Origin: SURF-13 sp041695325
GTDB lineage: Bacteria; Pseudomonadota; Gammaproteobacteria; SURF-13
Direction: 5' to 3'
NCBI GenBank assembly: GCA_041695325.1
Contig: JBGFRC010000027.1
Coordinates: 1-64,000, forward strand
DNA length: 64,000 nucleotides
The notes beneath the pieces were generated by a model, which saw nothing but the letters and a program-made list of their open reading frames with translations, was not told the origin of the DNA and did no database searches. A program made the translations under genes and the position numbers. Shown here piece after piece: positions 35,682 through 45,557 of the stretch (its first letter is position 1; each line of letters opens with the position of its first letter).

Positions 35682-36604
35682 ATCACTCGTCCGAAACCGG
35701 CGTCGCGCTCATCACCGCCCTCGTCATCACCGCGCTCGCGGTGGTGATCGCGGCGGGCATGGCGTCCGCGCAGCAGATTGACGTCCGCCGCACCGGCAAC
35801 GTGCTGGACGGCGATCAGGCCTATCTGTACGCGCTCGGCATCGAAAGCTGGGCGCAAGGGGTGCTGGCCGAGGACCGGCGCAATAACCAGACCGACACGC
35901 TGCAAGACGTCTGGGCCATGGTGCTGCCGCCGATCAACGTGCCGGGCGGCAAGGTGGCGGGGGGAATCCTGGATCAGCAGGGCTTGTTCAACCTCAACAA
36001 CCTGGTGCAAAACGGACAAAAGAGCGAGGCGGATGTCAAAATCTTTCAGCGCCTGCTCATCAATCTCAAGCTCGACCCTGATCTGGTGTGGCCGCTGGTG
36101 GACTGGATAGACCCGGACGTGGAATTGAGCTTTCCCAACGGCGCGGAGGACGCGGAATACCTCAAGCGCGCGCCGCCCTATCGCACCGCCAACGCGCCGC
36201 TGGCAAGCGTAAGCGAGCTGATGCTGGTGAACGGCTACGGCGCGAAGATGTACGCAGAGCTTCTGCCTTACGTGTGCGCCCTGCCCGCCGTCACCCGAAT
36301 CAACGTCAACACCGCCCCGGCCCAGGTGCTCGCCGCACTCGCCGACGGCATTGCATTGAGCGAGGCGGAGAGCGTAATCAAAACACGCGAGCAGCAACCC
36401 TTCGCCTCGGTGCAGGAATTCGCCGCGCATCCCGCGCTCGCCGGGCGCGCTGTCCCGCAGGACAAGCTCAGCGTGCAAAGCAGCTATTTTTTAGCCAGCG
36501 GCGCCGCCACGGCGGGACGCGCGCAGGTACAATTATATAGTCTGCTGTTTCGCAACGACGCGGGGGTGGTGAGCACGCTCGCGCGCGCACAAGGGGCTTA
36601 TTGA
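35678..36604 (+). CDS. gspK: Pseudopilus tip protein GspK
   Basis: 308 aa. The N-terminus lacks the +5 Glu (ETGVALITALVITALAVVI), as is normal for GspK. The body contains the two SAM-like helical regions (SVSELMLVNGYGAKMYAELL, INVNTAPAQVLAALADGI) with the calcium-binding-type acidic stretches. GspK caps the GspI-J-K tip. It is followed by gspL with a one-base overlap. Confidence 0.95.
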   Translation: MNHSSETGVALITALVITALAVVIAAGMASAQQIDVRRTGNVLDGDQAYLYALGIESWAQGVLAEDRRNNQTDTLQDVWAMVLPPINVPGGKVAGGILDQQGLFNLNNLVQNGQKSEADVKIFQRLLINLKLDPDLVWPLVDWIDPDVELSFPNGAEDAEYLKRAPPYRTANAPLASVSELMLVNGYGAKMYAELLPYVCALPAVTRINVNTAPAQVLAALADGIALSEAESVIKTREQQPFASVQEFAAHPALAGRAVPQDKLSVQSSYFLASGAATAGRAQVQLYSLLFRNDAGVVSTLARAQGAY

Positions 36605-37821
36605 TGGATGACCGGCTGTTCCTGCGCCTGACCGGAGACGACAGCGCCGTCTGGCTGCGCGTGGAGCGCTCCGGCCTCATGCGCGAGGCGCGCCACGGTT
36701 TGCTCTCCGAGGCCACGGCGGACGCCGCAGGCCTGCGCGTGATTGTGCTGGCGCCCGCCTGCGAGGTGCTGCTCACCGAGGCCGCCGTTCCCGCGCCGCC
36801 CCGCAAGCAGGCGCAACAGGCCGTTCCTTACATGCTGGAGGAGCAACTGGCCACGGACGTCGAGTCGCTGCATTTCGCTCTGGGCGAGCGCAGCGCCGAA
36901 GGCCATTACGCAACGGCGGTGGTCGCGCGCGCGCGTATGGACGCCTGGCTTACCCGGCTTGAACAGGCGGCCATCGAACCCGGCCTGCTGGTGAGCGAGC
37001 TGCACGCGCTGCCGTGGCTAGACGGACAGTGGACGCTGCTTTATACCCCGTCCGCCGCCCTGCTGCGCAGCGGCGCGCGCAGCGGCTTTGCGCTCGACCC
37101 GGATAACCTGCACACCTTGCTTAGCGCGGCGCTGATTGAAGCGGGCGAACAGAAACCCGCGGCGCTGCGCGTCATCAATTACTCCGCTCACGATCCTGGC
37201 TTGCGCGATCTGGCCACAACCTGGGGCTTCGAGTTGCAGGAACAGGCGCGCCATGACGACCCGTTGGCATTGTTCGCGCAGCACTTCGATGAAACCAACG
37301 CCATCAATTTGCTGCAAGGAGACTACAGCCGCACCGGACAACTCGGCAAATTGTGGCGTCCCTGGCGCCTGAGCGCAGCGCTGCTTGGCGTGTGTCTCGC
37401 GTTTCAGGTCGGCGTCATGCTGTTCGACGCGGTGCGCCTTACCCAGCAAAGCCGCCAGCTTAAGGCCGAGGCCGAACAGGTGCTCCGCGGCGCCTTTCCC
37501 GACGCGCGCCTGACCGGCGACCTGCGCCAGTTGATGGAAAGCAAGCTCAAGGAGCTGCGCCGTCAGAGGCAGGGCTCAGCGTTTCTCGACCTGCTCGCCG
37601 GAGCCGCCATGCCGCTCAAACAAAATCCGGACGTCAAGTTGCGCGGCATCAGTTACAAGGAGCAGGTGCTGAATCTCGACATCGAGATCAAAGACCTGCA
37701 AGCGCTGGACCAGCTCAAGCAGCAGCTCGCCGGAGCGGCGCTGGCGGTGGAAATCCTCTCCGCGCAAACCAGGGAAAACCGGGTGGAAAGCCGCTTGCAG
37801 GTGCGGAACCAGAAAACATGA
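36604..37821 (+). CDS. gspL: Type II secretion protein GspL
   Basis: 405-aa bitopic inner-membrane protein that recruits GspE. A cytoplasmic actin-like domain (1-250), one membrane helix (LSAALLGVCLAFQVGVMLF) and a periplasmic ferredoxin-like domain (LLAGAAMPLKQNPDVKLRGI) are in the standard order. ATG 36604 is preferred to TTG 36601 because the stop of gspK overlaps it. It overlaps gspM by 4 nt. Confidence 0.94.
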   Translation: MDDRLFLRLTGDDSAVWLRVERSGLMREARHGLLSEATADAAGLRVIVLAPACEVLLTEAAVPAPPRKQAQQAVPYMLEEQLATDVESLHFALGERSAEGHYATAVVARARMDAWLTRLEQAAIEPGLLVSELHALPWLDGQWTLLYTPSAALLRSGARSGFALDPDNLHTLLSAALIEAGEQKPAALRVINYSAHDPGLRDLATTWGFELQEQARHDDPLALFAQHFDETNAINLLQGDYSRTGQLGKLWRPWRLSAALLGVCLAFQVGVMLFDAVRLTQQSRQLKAEAEQVLRGAFPDARLTGDLRQLMESKLKELRRQRQGSAFLDLLAGAAMPLKQNPDVKLRGISYKEQVLNLDIEIKDLQALDQLKQQLAGAALAVEILSAQTRENRVESRLQVRNQKT

Positions 37822-38303
37822 AACAGTGGCTCGCACAACTGAATCCGCGCGAGCGGCGCGCCGTGCTGACTGGGGCGGCGGCGCTGGCCGTCATCTTCGT
37901 TTATTTTCTGGCCTGGCAGCCGTTTACAAATCACCTAAAGCAATTGCGTTCAAGGGCAGAGACCCAACAGGAGCAGCTCGCCTGGATGCGCCAGGCGGCG
38001 CACGACGCGCAACAGCTGCGCGCAGCCGTGCCCGCCGCCGGACGCTTGCCGCCCGACCAGTCGCTGCTCGGCGTGGCGGACCAGACCGCCAAGGGCGGCA
38101 ACCTGGGATCGGCCATGAAGCGCATCGAGCCGGAAGGGCAGCACAGCGCGCGCGTATGGCTGGAGCAGGCCGCGTTCGATGACCTGATGCTGTGGCTGCA
38201 AAACCTCAAGCGCGATTACGGCGTCCACGCCGCCGACATCGTCATCGAGCGCCAGGAGGCGGCGGGGCGCGTCAACGCTCGCATCACCCTGGAGAGCGGT
38301 TGA
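37818..38303 (+). CDS. gspM: Type II secretion protein GspM
   Basis: 161-aa partner of GspL: an N-terminal membrane helix (RAVLTGAAALAVIFVYFLAW), then a coiled segment and a small ferredoxin-like periplasmic domain. Gene order after gspL and size are diagnostic. It is the last gene of the gsp operon here; gspN and the prepilin peptidase gspO are absent from the window and must lie elsewhere, if present. Confidence 0.93.
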   Translation: MKQWLAQLNPRERRAVLTGAAALAVIFVYFLAWQPFTNHLKQLRSRAETQQEQLAWMRQAAHDAQQLRAAVPAAGRLPPDQSLLGVADQTAKGGNLGSAMKRIEPEGQHSARVWLEQAAFDDLMLWLQNLKRDYGVHAADIVIERQEAAGRVNARITLESG

Positions 38304-38317
38304 TCCGTGCGGGCGCG

Positions 38318-38872
38318 ATGGCTGCGCGCAAAAAACCCAACACCCTGCGCACCGCCACGCTGGCCAGGACACGCATCTTCCATATCGAACAGGTGGATTT
38401 GCGCTTTGCCAACGGCGCGGAGGTGAGCTACGAACGTCTGCGCGGTTCGGGGCGCGGCGCGGTGCTGGTCGTGCCGATGCAGGATGACGACACCGTGCTC
38501 TTGATCCGCGAATACTGCGCGGGCGTGGATCGCTATGAGCTCGCCCTGCCCAAAGGCCGCATGGAACGCGATGAGGCGATAGTGGACGCCGCCAACCGCG
38601 AGCTCATGGAAGAAACAGGCTATGGCGCGCGCAAGCTCACGCACCTTACCACCTGGACCGTGGCGCCGAATTACCTGAACCACACCATCCACATCGTGCT
38701 GGCGCAGGATTTATATCCACAACGCCGGGCGGGCGACGAACCGGAGGAAATCGAAGTGGTGCCGTGGAAACTGTCGAATCTTCCCGCGCTCTTAACGCGC
38801 GCCGACGTCACCGAAGCGCGCAGCATCGCGGCCCTATTCATGGCGCGCGAGCTGTTAGCAGCAAGGTCTTAA
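38318..38872 (+). CDS. nudE: ADP-compounds hydrolase NudE (Nudix)
   Basis: 184-aa Nudix hydrolase acting on ADP-ribose, Ap3A and NADH-type compounds. The Nudix box is intact: GRMERDEAIVDAANRELMEE followed by TGYG (GX5EX7REUXEEXGU). The upstream AVLVVPMQDDDTVLLIREY and downstream TWTVAPNYLNHTIHIV blocks match NudE. ATG 38318 is used; a GTG at 38307 is out of frame. Convergent with the following dehydrogenase gene. Confidence 0.92.
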   Translation: MAARKKPNTLRTATLARTRIFHIEQVDLRFANGAEVSYERLRGSGRGAVLVVPMQDDDTVLLIREYCAGVDRYELALPKGRMERDEAIVDAANRELMEETGYGARKLTHLTTWTVAPNYLNHTIHIVLAQDLYPQRRAGDEPEEIEVVPWKLSNLPALLTRADVTEARSIAALFMARELLAARS

Positions 38873-38883
38873 TCCAACGGGCG

Positions 38884-39579
38884 TTACCACGGCAGCTCCC
38901 GGCCGTCATAGGCGATGAAACGCCCGCTGTCTTTCAGTTTAAATTTGTCCATGACCGCGCGCATGCCGCGAACGCTGGTCTCGGTGCTGATCTCCGCGTT
39001 GGGACCACCCATGTCGGTCTTGACCCAGCCGGGATGCAGTATCAGCACGCCGATCTTGCGCGGCTTCAAGTCCACGGCGAGACTCACCATCACCGCGTTC
39101 AGCGCCGCCTTGCTGGAGCGGTACAAGTAACTCCCGCCGCTGCCGTTGTCCGCCATGCTGCCCATCAGACTGGAGAGCGCCGCGATCAGCTTCTTCTCGC
39201 CGCGCGCCACGTTGTCCAGAAACACCTCCGCCATCTTCGCCGCCGCCAGGGTGTTGATGCGGAAACTTTTCCCCCACGCCTCATAATTAAGCGTGCCCAG
39301 GCTTTCGTCGCTGTCACCCGCATACACGCCCGCGTTATTAAGCAGGATGTCTATCGGCGCACCGTGCAGCTCCTTCCCCAGCGCGTCAATCTGCTTGTGA
39401 TCCGCCACGTCGAGCGCGTGCAGCGATATATTTTTGTGCTTCTCCGCCAACTGCTGCAACGCGCGCGCCTTGTCCGGCTGTCTGCAACAGGCATACACGC
39501 GCCACCCCTCCTGCGCATATTGGCGCACGAATTCCAAGCCTATACCGCGATTGGTTCCGGTGATAAGTATGGTCGGCAT
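38884..39579 (-). CDS. Short-chain dehydrogenase/reductase
   Basis: 231-aa SDR. The nucleotide-binding motif TGTNRGIG (TGxxxGIG) is near residue 5; LNNAGVY and the catalytic SYLYRSSKAAL (Ser, Tyr-x-x-x-Lys) set are present. The type resembles C-factor/YciK-like SDRs with NAD(P) dependence and unknown substrate. ATG 39579 was taken because it places the Rossmann motif at the usual distance; ATG at 39597 would add six residues. It lies between the core genes and the restriction island. Confidence 0.87.
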   Translation of the reverse strand: MPTILITGTNRGIGLEFVRQYAQEGWRVYACCRQPDKARALQQLAEKHKNISLHALDVADHKQIDALGKELHGAPIDILLNNAGVYAGDSDESLGTLNYEAWGKSFRINTLAAAKMAEVFLDNVARGEKKLIAALSSLMGSMADNGSGGSYLYRSSKAALNAVMVSLAVDLKPRKIGVLILHPGWVKTDMGGPNAEISTETSVRGMRAVMDKFKLKDSGRFIAYDGRELPW

Positions 39580-39688
39580 AATGTGGCGCTCTTGCAAAAG
39601 AGGTCTATAGTTTTACCAAACATGATGGTGGAGAACAAGGCGGGGACAATCCCCTCCGGGTTTATGGATCACCGGAAATATCACAGAA

Positions 39689-42302
39689 TCATAGGGCAAG
39701 CTTGTGACGAATCTGCCCCACAATCCCTAAGCTCTCCCTTTCCTTTTCTGCCATGAGAAACAACCCCTTCCCTTTGCTGCGCGCTTCCCAGAGGGCTCCT
39801 ATATTGTCTTTCTGCTTGGTGTCTGGATCGTTGATGAGGTGAGCGCCCTTATATTCGACAACAAAGACGCGCCCGTCGTTCAACAATGCGACGAAGTCCG
39901 GATAGAACCAGCCTGAAGCCAGCGGCAACCGGAAGGCTGAGTGGGGGCGGCCTGAAAGATCATTCCGTACCCAGAAATGTACATCAGGGTTCATGTCGAG
40001 CGCCCGCGCGCACTCGAATTCCTCACCCTCATCCTTCAGTTCGCCGACACGATCCGCGCCGTAATAGTGTTTTGCAAAGCGGAAACTACCACGATAGAAC
40101 CACTTGGCCGGGTAACGATCGGGCGGTAAATCGAACGCGAAATCGAAACTGACCTCCGTGGGCGCATCGTTCGCAAACAGCACATTCTGGTAGGCGCTTG
40201 TTTCGGCCGCTTTGCGGTATCCGGCAATTTTCGCCGTGACGGCCTTGGCGAGCCGGTATTTGGCGAACACCAGCGCCCCAAGCGGAACCTCGCGGTCAAG
40301 CTGGTCGGCGACGACGCGGCGCACGAATTCCAGCATCTCCGTCTGGCCGATATCCGGCTGGCGGCATTGGCGGTCGAGCCAGCGCGCCAATACTTTTTCG
40401 TCCCACGCGGCATCGAGTCCGCGCAGCTCGGGTTGTCGCACCGAGGCGGAGACGTGACCGTAGGTGATGTGGTCCTTGTCCACGTCGAACTCAAAGCTCT
40501 GGTAGCCCTCCACCGGCTTGAATTCGTCGGGAGTGAGTGTGGCTTTATTATCGGGCAGCTTCCAGCCGCCAAGGTCGAGGAACAGATCGGGTTCGGCCAG
40601 TTGTAGTTCGCCCTGCACGCGCAGGCACAGGGCCGGCACCGCGAACCTCTCGCCACGCGAGGCCGGACATCCAAGCCGCGCCGCCTGATGGCGCTGGAAC
40701 ACGAGCTGTTTGCGGACCTGTTCCTGCTCGCCCGGCGACACCAGCGTCAGCACGACGTTTTCGTCCTGTTCGCTGAGCGGCTTGCTCACCGTGACGACGG
40801 CGCTGCCGTCCGGTGTGGATTCGACGTTGAGCTGTTCGCGCACCGGCGCCGGGAGTGCCGCGACCGCTTGCGCGGACGGCACATGAATGGTTACGGTCGC
40901 GGGCGCAGGGGCCATCGCACCGCCTTCCTGCAAGTCGAGGCCCGGCGTCTCGATGTTGTCCTCGGCCTCCTCCGCCTCGAAGCCCATGTCCACGAGCCGG
41001 TCCTTCAGGTTCACGGCGGCGTTGATGAAGTCCGGCTCGCATACGTGCGCGTAGGCGCAGTTCAGTTCCTCTACGCTCCGCCGCCGCGCGTAGGGCATGC
41101 GCAGCACGCGCCCCAGCAGTTGCTCCACGTCGGTCGCGGAGCGGATGTTGGCCACCGAGCAGAACACGTAGGCGAAGGAGCAGTCCCAGCCTTCCTTGAG
41201 CGCCTGCACAGTGATGACGTATTCGATCGGACACTTGGGGTCGAACAAGTCTATGCCATCCAGTTCGCGCTGGTCGCCGGTGACGACAGCGATTTTTTCA
41301 GCGGAAATCTGTTCGTTATCAATCAAGTGCTGGCGCAGCGCCTTGGCGTGAACTTCCTGGTCCTGATTTTGCGCCTGAAACAGAATAATCGGGCGAATGA
41401 ACGGCGTTTCATTTCGTGCTGCCTCCGCCAGCCGGCGCCGTTCAGCCAACGCACCCGACACCGCCGCTTGCCAGCTCGTGTGCGCGGTAAGCACGATCGG
41501 CAGCTTGATCATCTCCTCGCTCTTGAGCGCCGAGGCCGACACCGAGAACAGTACGTTGCTCTGCGGTTTGGGCGTGGCGGTGAACTCGACGATGCAGGCG
41601 GGATTGAGGCGCTCGTGCATGGTGTGCGTGAGCCCGGTCACGGCGTTGTGCGCCTCGTCCACGATCATGAGCGGCCGGTGCAGGTGCAGCAGGTTGGCGA
41701 AGGAATACTTCGGCTGTCCCTGCTCGTCGCGCTCCAGCCCGGCGGGGAAATTCTTGAGCGCGGAGAAGTGCGGCTCCAATGCCTCGTGGTGGTCGTACAC
41801 CTTGCGGCCTTCGGTTCTTTCCACGCGCAGCGTCTGGATGGTGCCGACAATGACGCAGGCCGCGTCGCGCATGTCGGTCGGGCGGATGTTCGGGAATTCC
41901 TCGATGTCGAATACCCGCACCCGGGCCCTCGAAGGCGTCATCCAGCACCCGCCGGTAGGCGTGGCGCGGACTCTTGAGGGCCTCCACCGTCTGGGTACGG
42001 ATAGTGTTCGAGGGCACGAGCCACAGCGCCACCGGAAAGTCGCGTTCGAGAAAGCTCTCAGCGACGAGCTTCACACTGTACGCGCCGAGAATAGTCTTGC
42101 CGCCACCGGTCGGCAGGCGCAGGCAGGCATAGGGCACCTCCGGCATCGCGGCGAGCGGGCGGTATTTACCCTGGTAACGCCCGAGGCTCAAGTCCTTCGT
42201 GACTTCCTCGAAGCTCGCCATGGCGTCGTTGGTCTCGCGCACGCGTTCAAGAAAGCGCCTGAGCACCGCCAATGCCTCGCGTTGATAGCCCTTGAGTTCC
42301 AT
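39689..42302 (-). pseudogene. res: Type III restriction enzyme Res subunit, one frameshift
   Basis: About 870 codons in two frames. The N-terminal part (MELKGYQREALAVLRRF, Walker A LPTGGGKT) runs to about 41935; the rest, from VRVFDIEEFPNIRPTD, is in the next frame. Joining them requires removing one base in the CCCGGG run near 41930. Motif II LMIVDEAHN, motif VI LLGRVLRMPYARRR and the C-terminal PD-(D/E)XK-like VEYKGAHLINDPDTKQK identify a type III Res helicase-nuclease. The ATG at 42302 overlaps the mod stop. If the shift is real the enzyme is inactive; if it is a sequencing error it is complete. Confidence 0.85.
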
Positions 42303-43823
42303 CAGCGTGCCCGAATGTCGTAGGGGGTCTGTTTGAAGGTCACGCGCAGGCCGCGCAGCCGCTCGGGCGAAAGCCGCGTCGCCTCGCCGTAAATTACCCA
42401 CGGCCCGGCGTGGTTCTTCGATCCTCGCTTCAGACGTTCGAGGAGATGCTTGGTAAGCACGTTGCCGCCGTTCACGCTCTTGTCGCCGAGCACGCCGTTG
42501 TAGAGCAGGCCGTAGGCCGTGCCCTCGTGAACGCCGAGAAACGGTTTCTTCGGGCTGCCTTCCAGCGGCCGGCCGGTTTCGGTGAACCACACGTGCGCCG
42601 CGAGCGCCGCGAACTTCACCTTCGGGTTGATGCGTCCGTCCTCGTCGAACACCGCCTCGCCGAGACGGTAGAAGCGGAACCCGCCGCCGCCTTTCCAGTT
42701 CACCGCTTCAGAAATGCCGCCTTGTTCGCCCTCAATGACCTTCTTCAGGCGCGGCGCACAGTGGGTGACCGCGTGCTCGCCAAGCTCGATGCCGATGTAG
42801 CGGCGCCCCATTTTGTGGGCGACGGCACAGGTGGTGCCAGAACCAAGAAAGGAGTCCATGACCAGATCACCCGGATTGGTTGCGATATCCAAGACTCTGC
42901 GAATCAATCGCTCAGGTTTTGAGCGTATCAAACGCATCGCTTGCACCGAAAAGCTGGTTGATCTCCTTCTTGGCTTCTTGATTGTGTCCGACATCACCAT
43001 TTTCCCACCATGACCATGAACTGATGCCGGTACTTTCAGAAAGATAGGTTTTTACACGTGGTCTTGATTTTCCATCTCTTCCAAACCACATGCGGCCTTC
43101 TGCACAAAGGCGTTTGTACTCAGTTTCAATGTTTGCCCAACATCTTCCTGGCGGAGGCTCGTATTCGAGCCCACCCGAAGTTATCAGTTTGTACATTTGA
43201 TTTGGTCGCCACCCCTGAGCCGTAAAATCTGTCGAAACCCACGGGCCTCTCGGATCGTTATCGGGATTTTTGTAGTTTTTCGCCTGATCCTCGGATAGGC
43301 CGAGCTTGTTCAACCGCAGATGATCCGCCGATTTAGAGAATACCAAAATGTGATCATGAGCTGGCCCAAGATCGATTCTTGCGTCAGGCGACGTACGTTT
43401 TTGCCAGATTACGTTTGCGACAAAGCTTGTCCTTCCAAATACCTCATCCAAAATCACTTTGAGATAATGCGCTTCATTGTCATCAATCGAAACCCAGATA
43501 CTCCCATCCTCGCTCAGTAGCTCGCGCAGCAATTCCAGCCGCAGATAAATCATCGCCAGCCACAGCGAGTGTTCTAGACTGTCGTCGTAGTGCTCGAACG
43601 CCGAGCGGGTGTTGTACGGCGGGTCTATGTAGATGCACTTCACGCGCCCGGCATAGTAGGGCAGCAGCGCCTTCAAGGCTTCGAGGTTGTCGCCCTGAAT
43701 GAGCATGTTGGGGCTGTGCGGATCGCCGGCGCCGAGTTCCGGCGCGGGTTCGAGCAGACGATGGGGCGCGACCTTGGCCTTCTTGATGTCCTCGTCACGT
43801 GTGAGCCACTGGAGCCAAGGCAT
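42302..43823 (-). pseudogene. mod: Type III DNA methyltransferase Mod subunit, one frameshift
   Basis: Beta-class adenine methyltransferase with the target-recognition region between motifs. The first frame starts MPWLQWLTRDEDIKK and holds IYIDPPYNTR (motif IV, DPPY) and the target-recognition domain, ending at ...FDTLKT. The second frame resumes at PERLIRRVLDIATNPGDLV with the AdoMet motif DSFLGSGTT and continues to a stop overlapping the res ATG. Reading CTCAAAACCTGAG with three A instead of four rejoins them. It is the leading gene of the mod-res pair. A truncated Mod without motif I could not methylate. Confidence 0.85.
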
Positions 43824-43945
43824 GAGTCAGGAATCCCGTGATGTCGTTTTCTTGTGCCGCCGCTTTTTGTGTCCAGACAGCGCCAGCAATACCATACCGG
43901 CCCGGTTCTTTGTGATTTGATTTGTGTCGGCTGAGTGTAACATCA

Positions 43946-44404
43946 TCAACCAGCATCAAGCGCGGATAGAATGCCGGTTTTCTGTTTTGTTGAGAGGGTC
44001 TTTGCAAACTTGACGGCAGCGATAATTTGCTCACGAACCTGTGCGCTGATGTCATCCTTCAGTCTACTGATGTCTCGCTCTATCTGCTCGTAAACATCAT
44101 GCAATGCGATTCCTTTCGCCTCCGTGCAATCAATGAAGGAGTGATGCTTGAGAAACGCATGCTCTTCGTGCCCGATTTCAACCTGACATTGGAACAACCA
44201 CTCCCGCTGGCGGATAAACTCGCTTACCTTGGAGTTAATGACGAAGAACAATGGCTCGGGTTCGATTCTGACGAGAACCAGAAACTTGTCCTTCGGCTTG
44301 GGCTTGGTGAAATCGCAGTAAAGCAATATCACTCGGCCGGGTGTCAGACGTGCGTGAATATATTTGCGCCGCTCCTCTGGCGGAAGCTTGTCCCAGATCG
44401 GCAC
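43946..44404 (-). CDS. Putative toxin paired with a Panacea antitoxin
   Basis: 152-aa protein of no confidently recognized family. The segment PGRVILLYCDFTKPKPKDKF followed by LVLVRI recalls the first strands of MazF/PemK-like toxins, and HHSFIDCTEA is compatible with that fold, but the resemblance is weak. The C-terminus is helical and charged. It starts 6 nt after the Panacea-domain gene on the same strand, the usual antitoxin-first order, so a toxin role is inferred mostly from position. Confidence 0.5.
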   Translation of the reverse strand: MPIWDKLPPEERRKYIHARLTPGRVILLYCDFTKPKPKDKFLVLVRIEPEPLFFVINSKVSEFIRQREWLFQCQVEIGHEEHAFLKHHSFIDCTEAKGIALHDVYEQIERDISRLKDDISAQVREQIIAAVKFAKTLSTKQKTGILSALDAG

Positions 44405-44410
44405 GCCGGC

Positions 44411-44974
44411 TTAATCGGGGTGGGGGTTGACGAGATATTCCAGTAAATGCTTGGCGTCGGGCAAGGTGGCGACGATCTGCTCCACCTCGATGAACTCATT
44501 TTCGTCAGCGGCTTGCCAAGCCTTGTCGTGGCTGATGTCCGTAAGTTTCTTGAAAGGCATCTTGCCGTACTTGGCGATGGCCACATCCAGGCATTCCTTT
44601 TCCGATTCGCTCAGTGTGTCGAGATCGGCCTCTTTCAGCGGCACCACTTTCTTTCCGTCTTCAACCTTGAAAGATTCCGCGGCGTGCGGGACGGGACACG
44701 GTAAACCGTCACCACGCACATGCTTCATGATGTCATACGTTCCGCTGGGCACCGGCCCGTGCTTCATGGCGACATAGCTGTCACCGCAAATGAAGCGGCC
44801 ATATTTCGCCAGATGATCCCGGTCGGCGAAGTAAAGAATTTTTGAAATCCGGTGAAAACCCGGATCGGCGACCCGTTTGGCAATGTAGAGAATGACATCT
44901 ACTGCTTTTTCGGCATCGAAATGGAACTTGATTCGCGAAGGCCAACAAACTTCAGATCTGGCGACCTGTGGCAT
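44411..44974 (-). CDS. Panacea-domain (DUF4065/SocA-like) antitoxin
   Basis: 187 aa with the Panacea core: FHFDAEKAVDVILYIAKR, RISKILYFADRDHLAKYG, MKHGPVPSGTYDIMKHV and a C-terminal helical region with SESEKECLDVAIAKYG. Panacea proteins neutralize diverse toxins and sit beside them (PanAT systems), or, as SocA, act as a proteolytic adaptor. The start at 44974 leaves a non-conserved N-terminus of about 17 residues. It leads a two-gene operon with the putative toxin. Confidence 0.85.
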   Translation of the reverse strand: MPQVARSEVCWPSRIKFHFDAEKAVDVILYIAKRVADPGFHRISKILYFADRDHLAKYGRFICGDSYVAMKHGPVPSGTYDIMKHVRGDGLPCPVPHAAESFKVEDGKKVVPLKEADLDTLSESEKECLDVAIAKYGKMPFKKLTDISHDKAWQAADENEFIEVEQIVATLPDAKHLLEYLVNPHPD

Positions 44975-45081
44975 ACCTTGGTTCCCCTTTAAGCTGGATT
45001 ATGGCTTAGCCCGCAACTCATAGTTGACATACAATTAATAATTCTAACCCCAGCAAACTCGGAATACCACTTCCAGATGAG

Positions 45082-45127
45082 TGGTGGCCAGGGACGGAAT
45101 CGAACCGCCGACACGGGGATTTTCAGT
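45082..45127. other. attL: 46-bp copy of the tRNA-Phe 3' half
   Basis: Identical to 61356-61401, which is the 3' half of the intact tRNA-Phe gene from its CCA end into the anticodon loop. Identity ends one base into the anticodon arm. It marks the integration boundary distal to the integrase. Confidence 0.95.
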
Positions 45128-45299
45128 TCGAGAATAACACAGAAAAGTTATATAAATCAATCAGTTTATTAGAGTAAACAACAGAACGGTGCAGTACTGT
45201 ATAATCAATACGTTAGCGTAATTTGTGGGTGATTGCAAAAACTGACGACTGCACCGCCAGTGCACCGAAAAATAAATCAACAACAACGGAGAAAACATC

Positions 45300-45500
45300 A
45301 TGCGACTGCTGCTCGCCATCTTCATGCCTTGGCTACAGTTCTTCACCATCGGAAGGCCTTTTGCCGGTTTCTTCTGCCTACTCCTACAGCTGACCCTGAT
45401 TGGCTGGATACCGGCTATGATTTGGTCAGTGTACTCGCTGAGTCAATACAAGGCTGACAAAAAAATTGAGAAAGCTTTGGCAGCGAAACAAATGGGTTAA
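45300..45500 (+). CDS. Pmp3/YqaE family small membrane protein
   Basis: 66 aa with two hydrophobic helices (FMPWLQFFTIGRPFAGFFCL and LLQLTLIGWIPAMIWSVYSL) and a short basic tail, the pattern of the Pmp3/YqaE family linked to membrane potential and stress. The IFMPWLQFFTIGRP opening is especially typical. It is preceded by AACAACAACGGAGAAAAC, which contains a usable ribosome-binding site. An exact TATAAT lies at 45199-45204 without a good -35. Cargo gene at the att-distal end of the element. Confidence 0.8.
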   Translation: MRLLLAIFMPWLQFFTIGRPFAGFFCLLLQLTLIGWIPAMIWSVYSLSQYKADKKIEKALAAKQMG

Positions 45501-45557
45501 ACGCATATCCATGCGTATGCCCACCGCCGCCCCGCCAGTCTACTGGGAGAACTGAAT

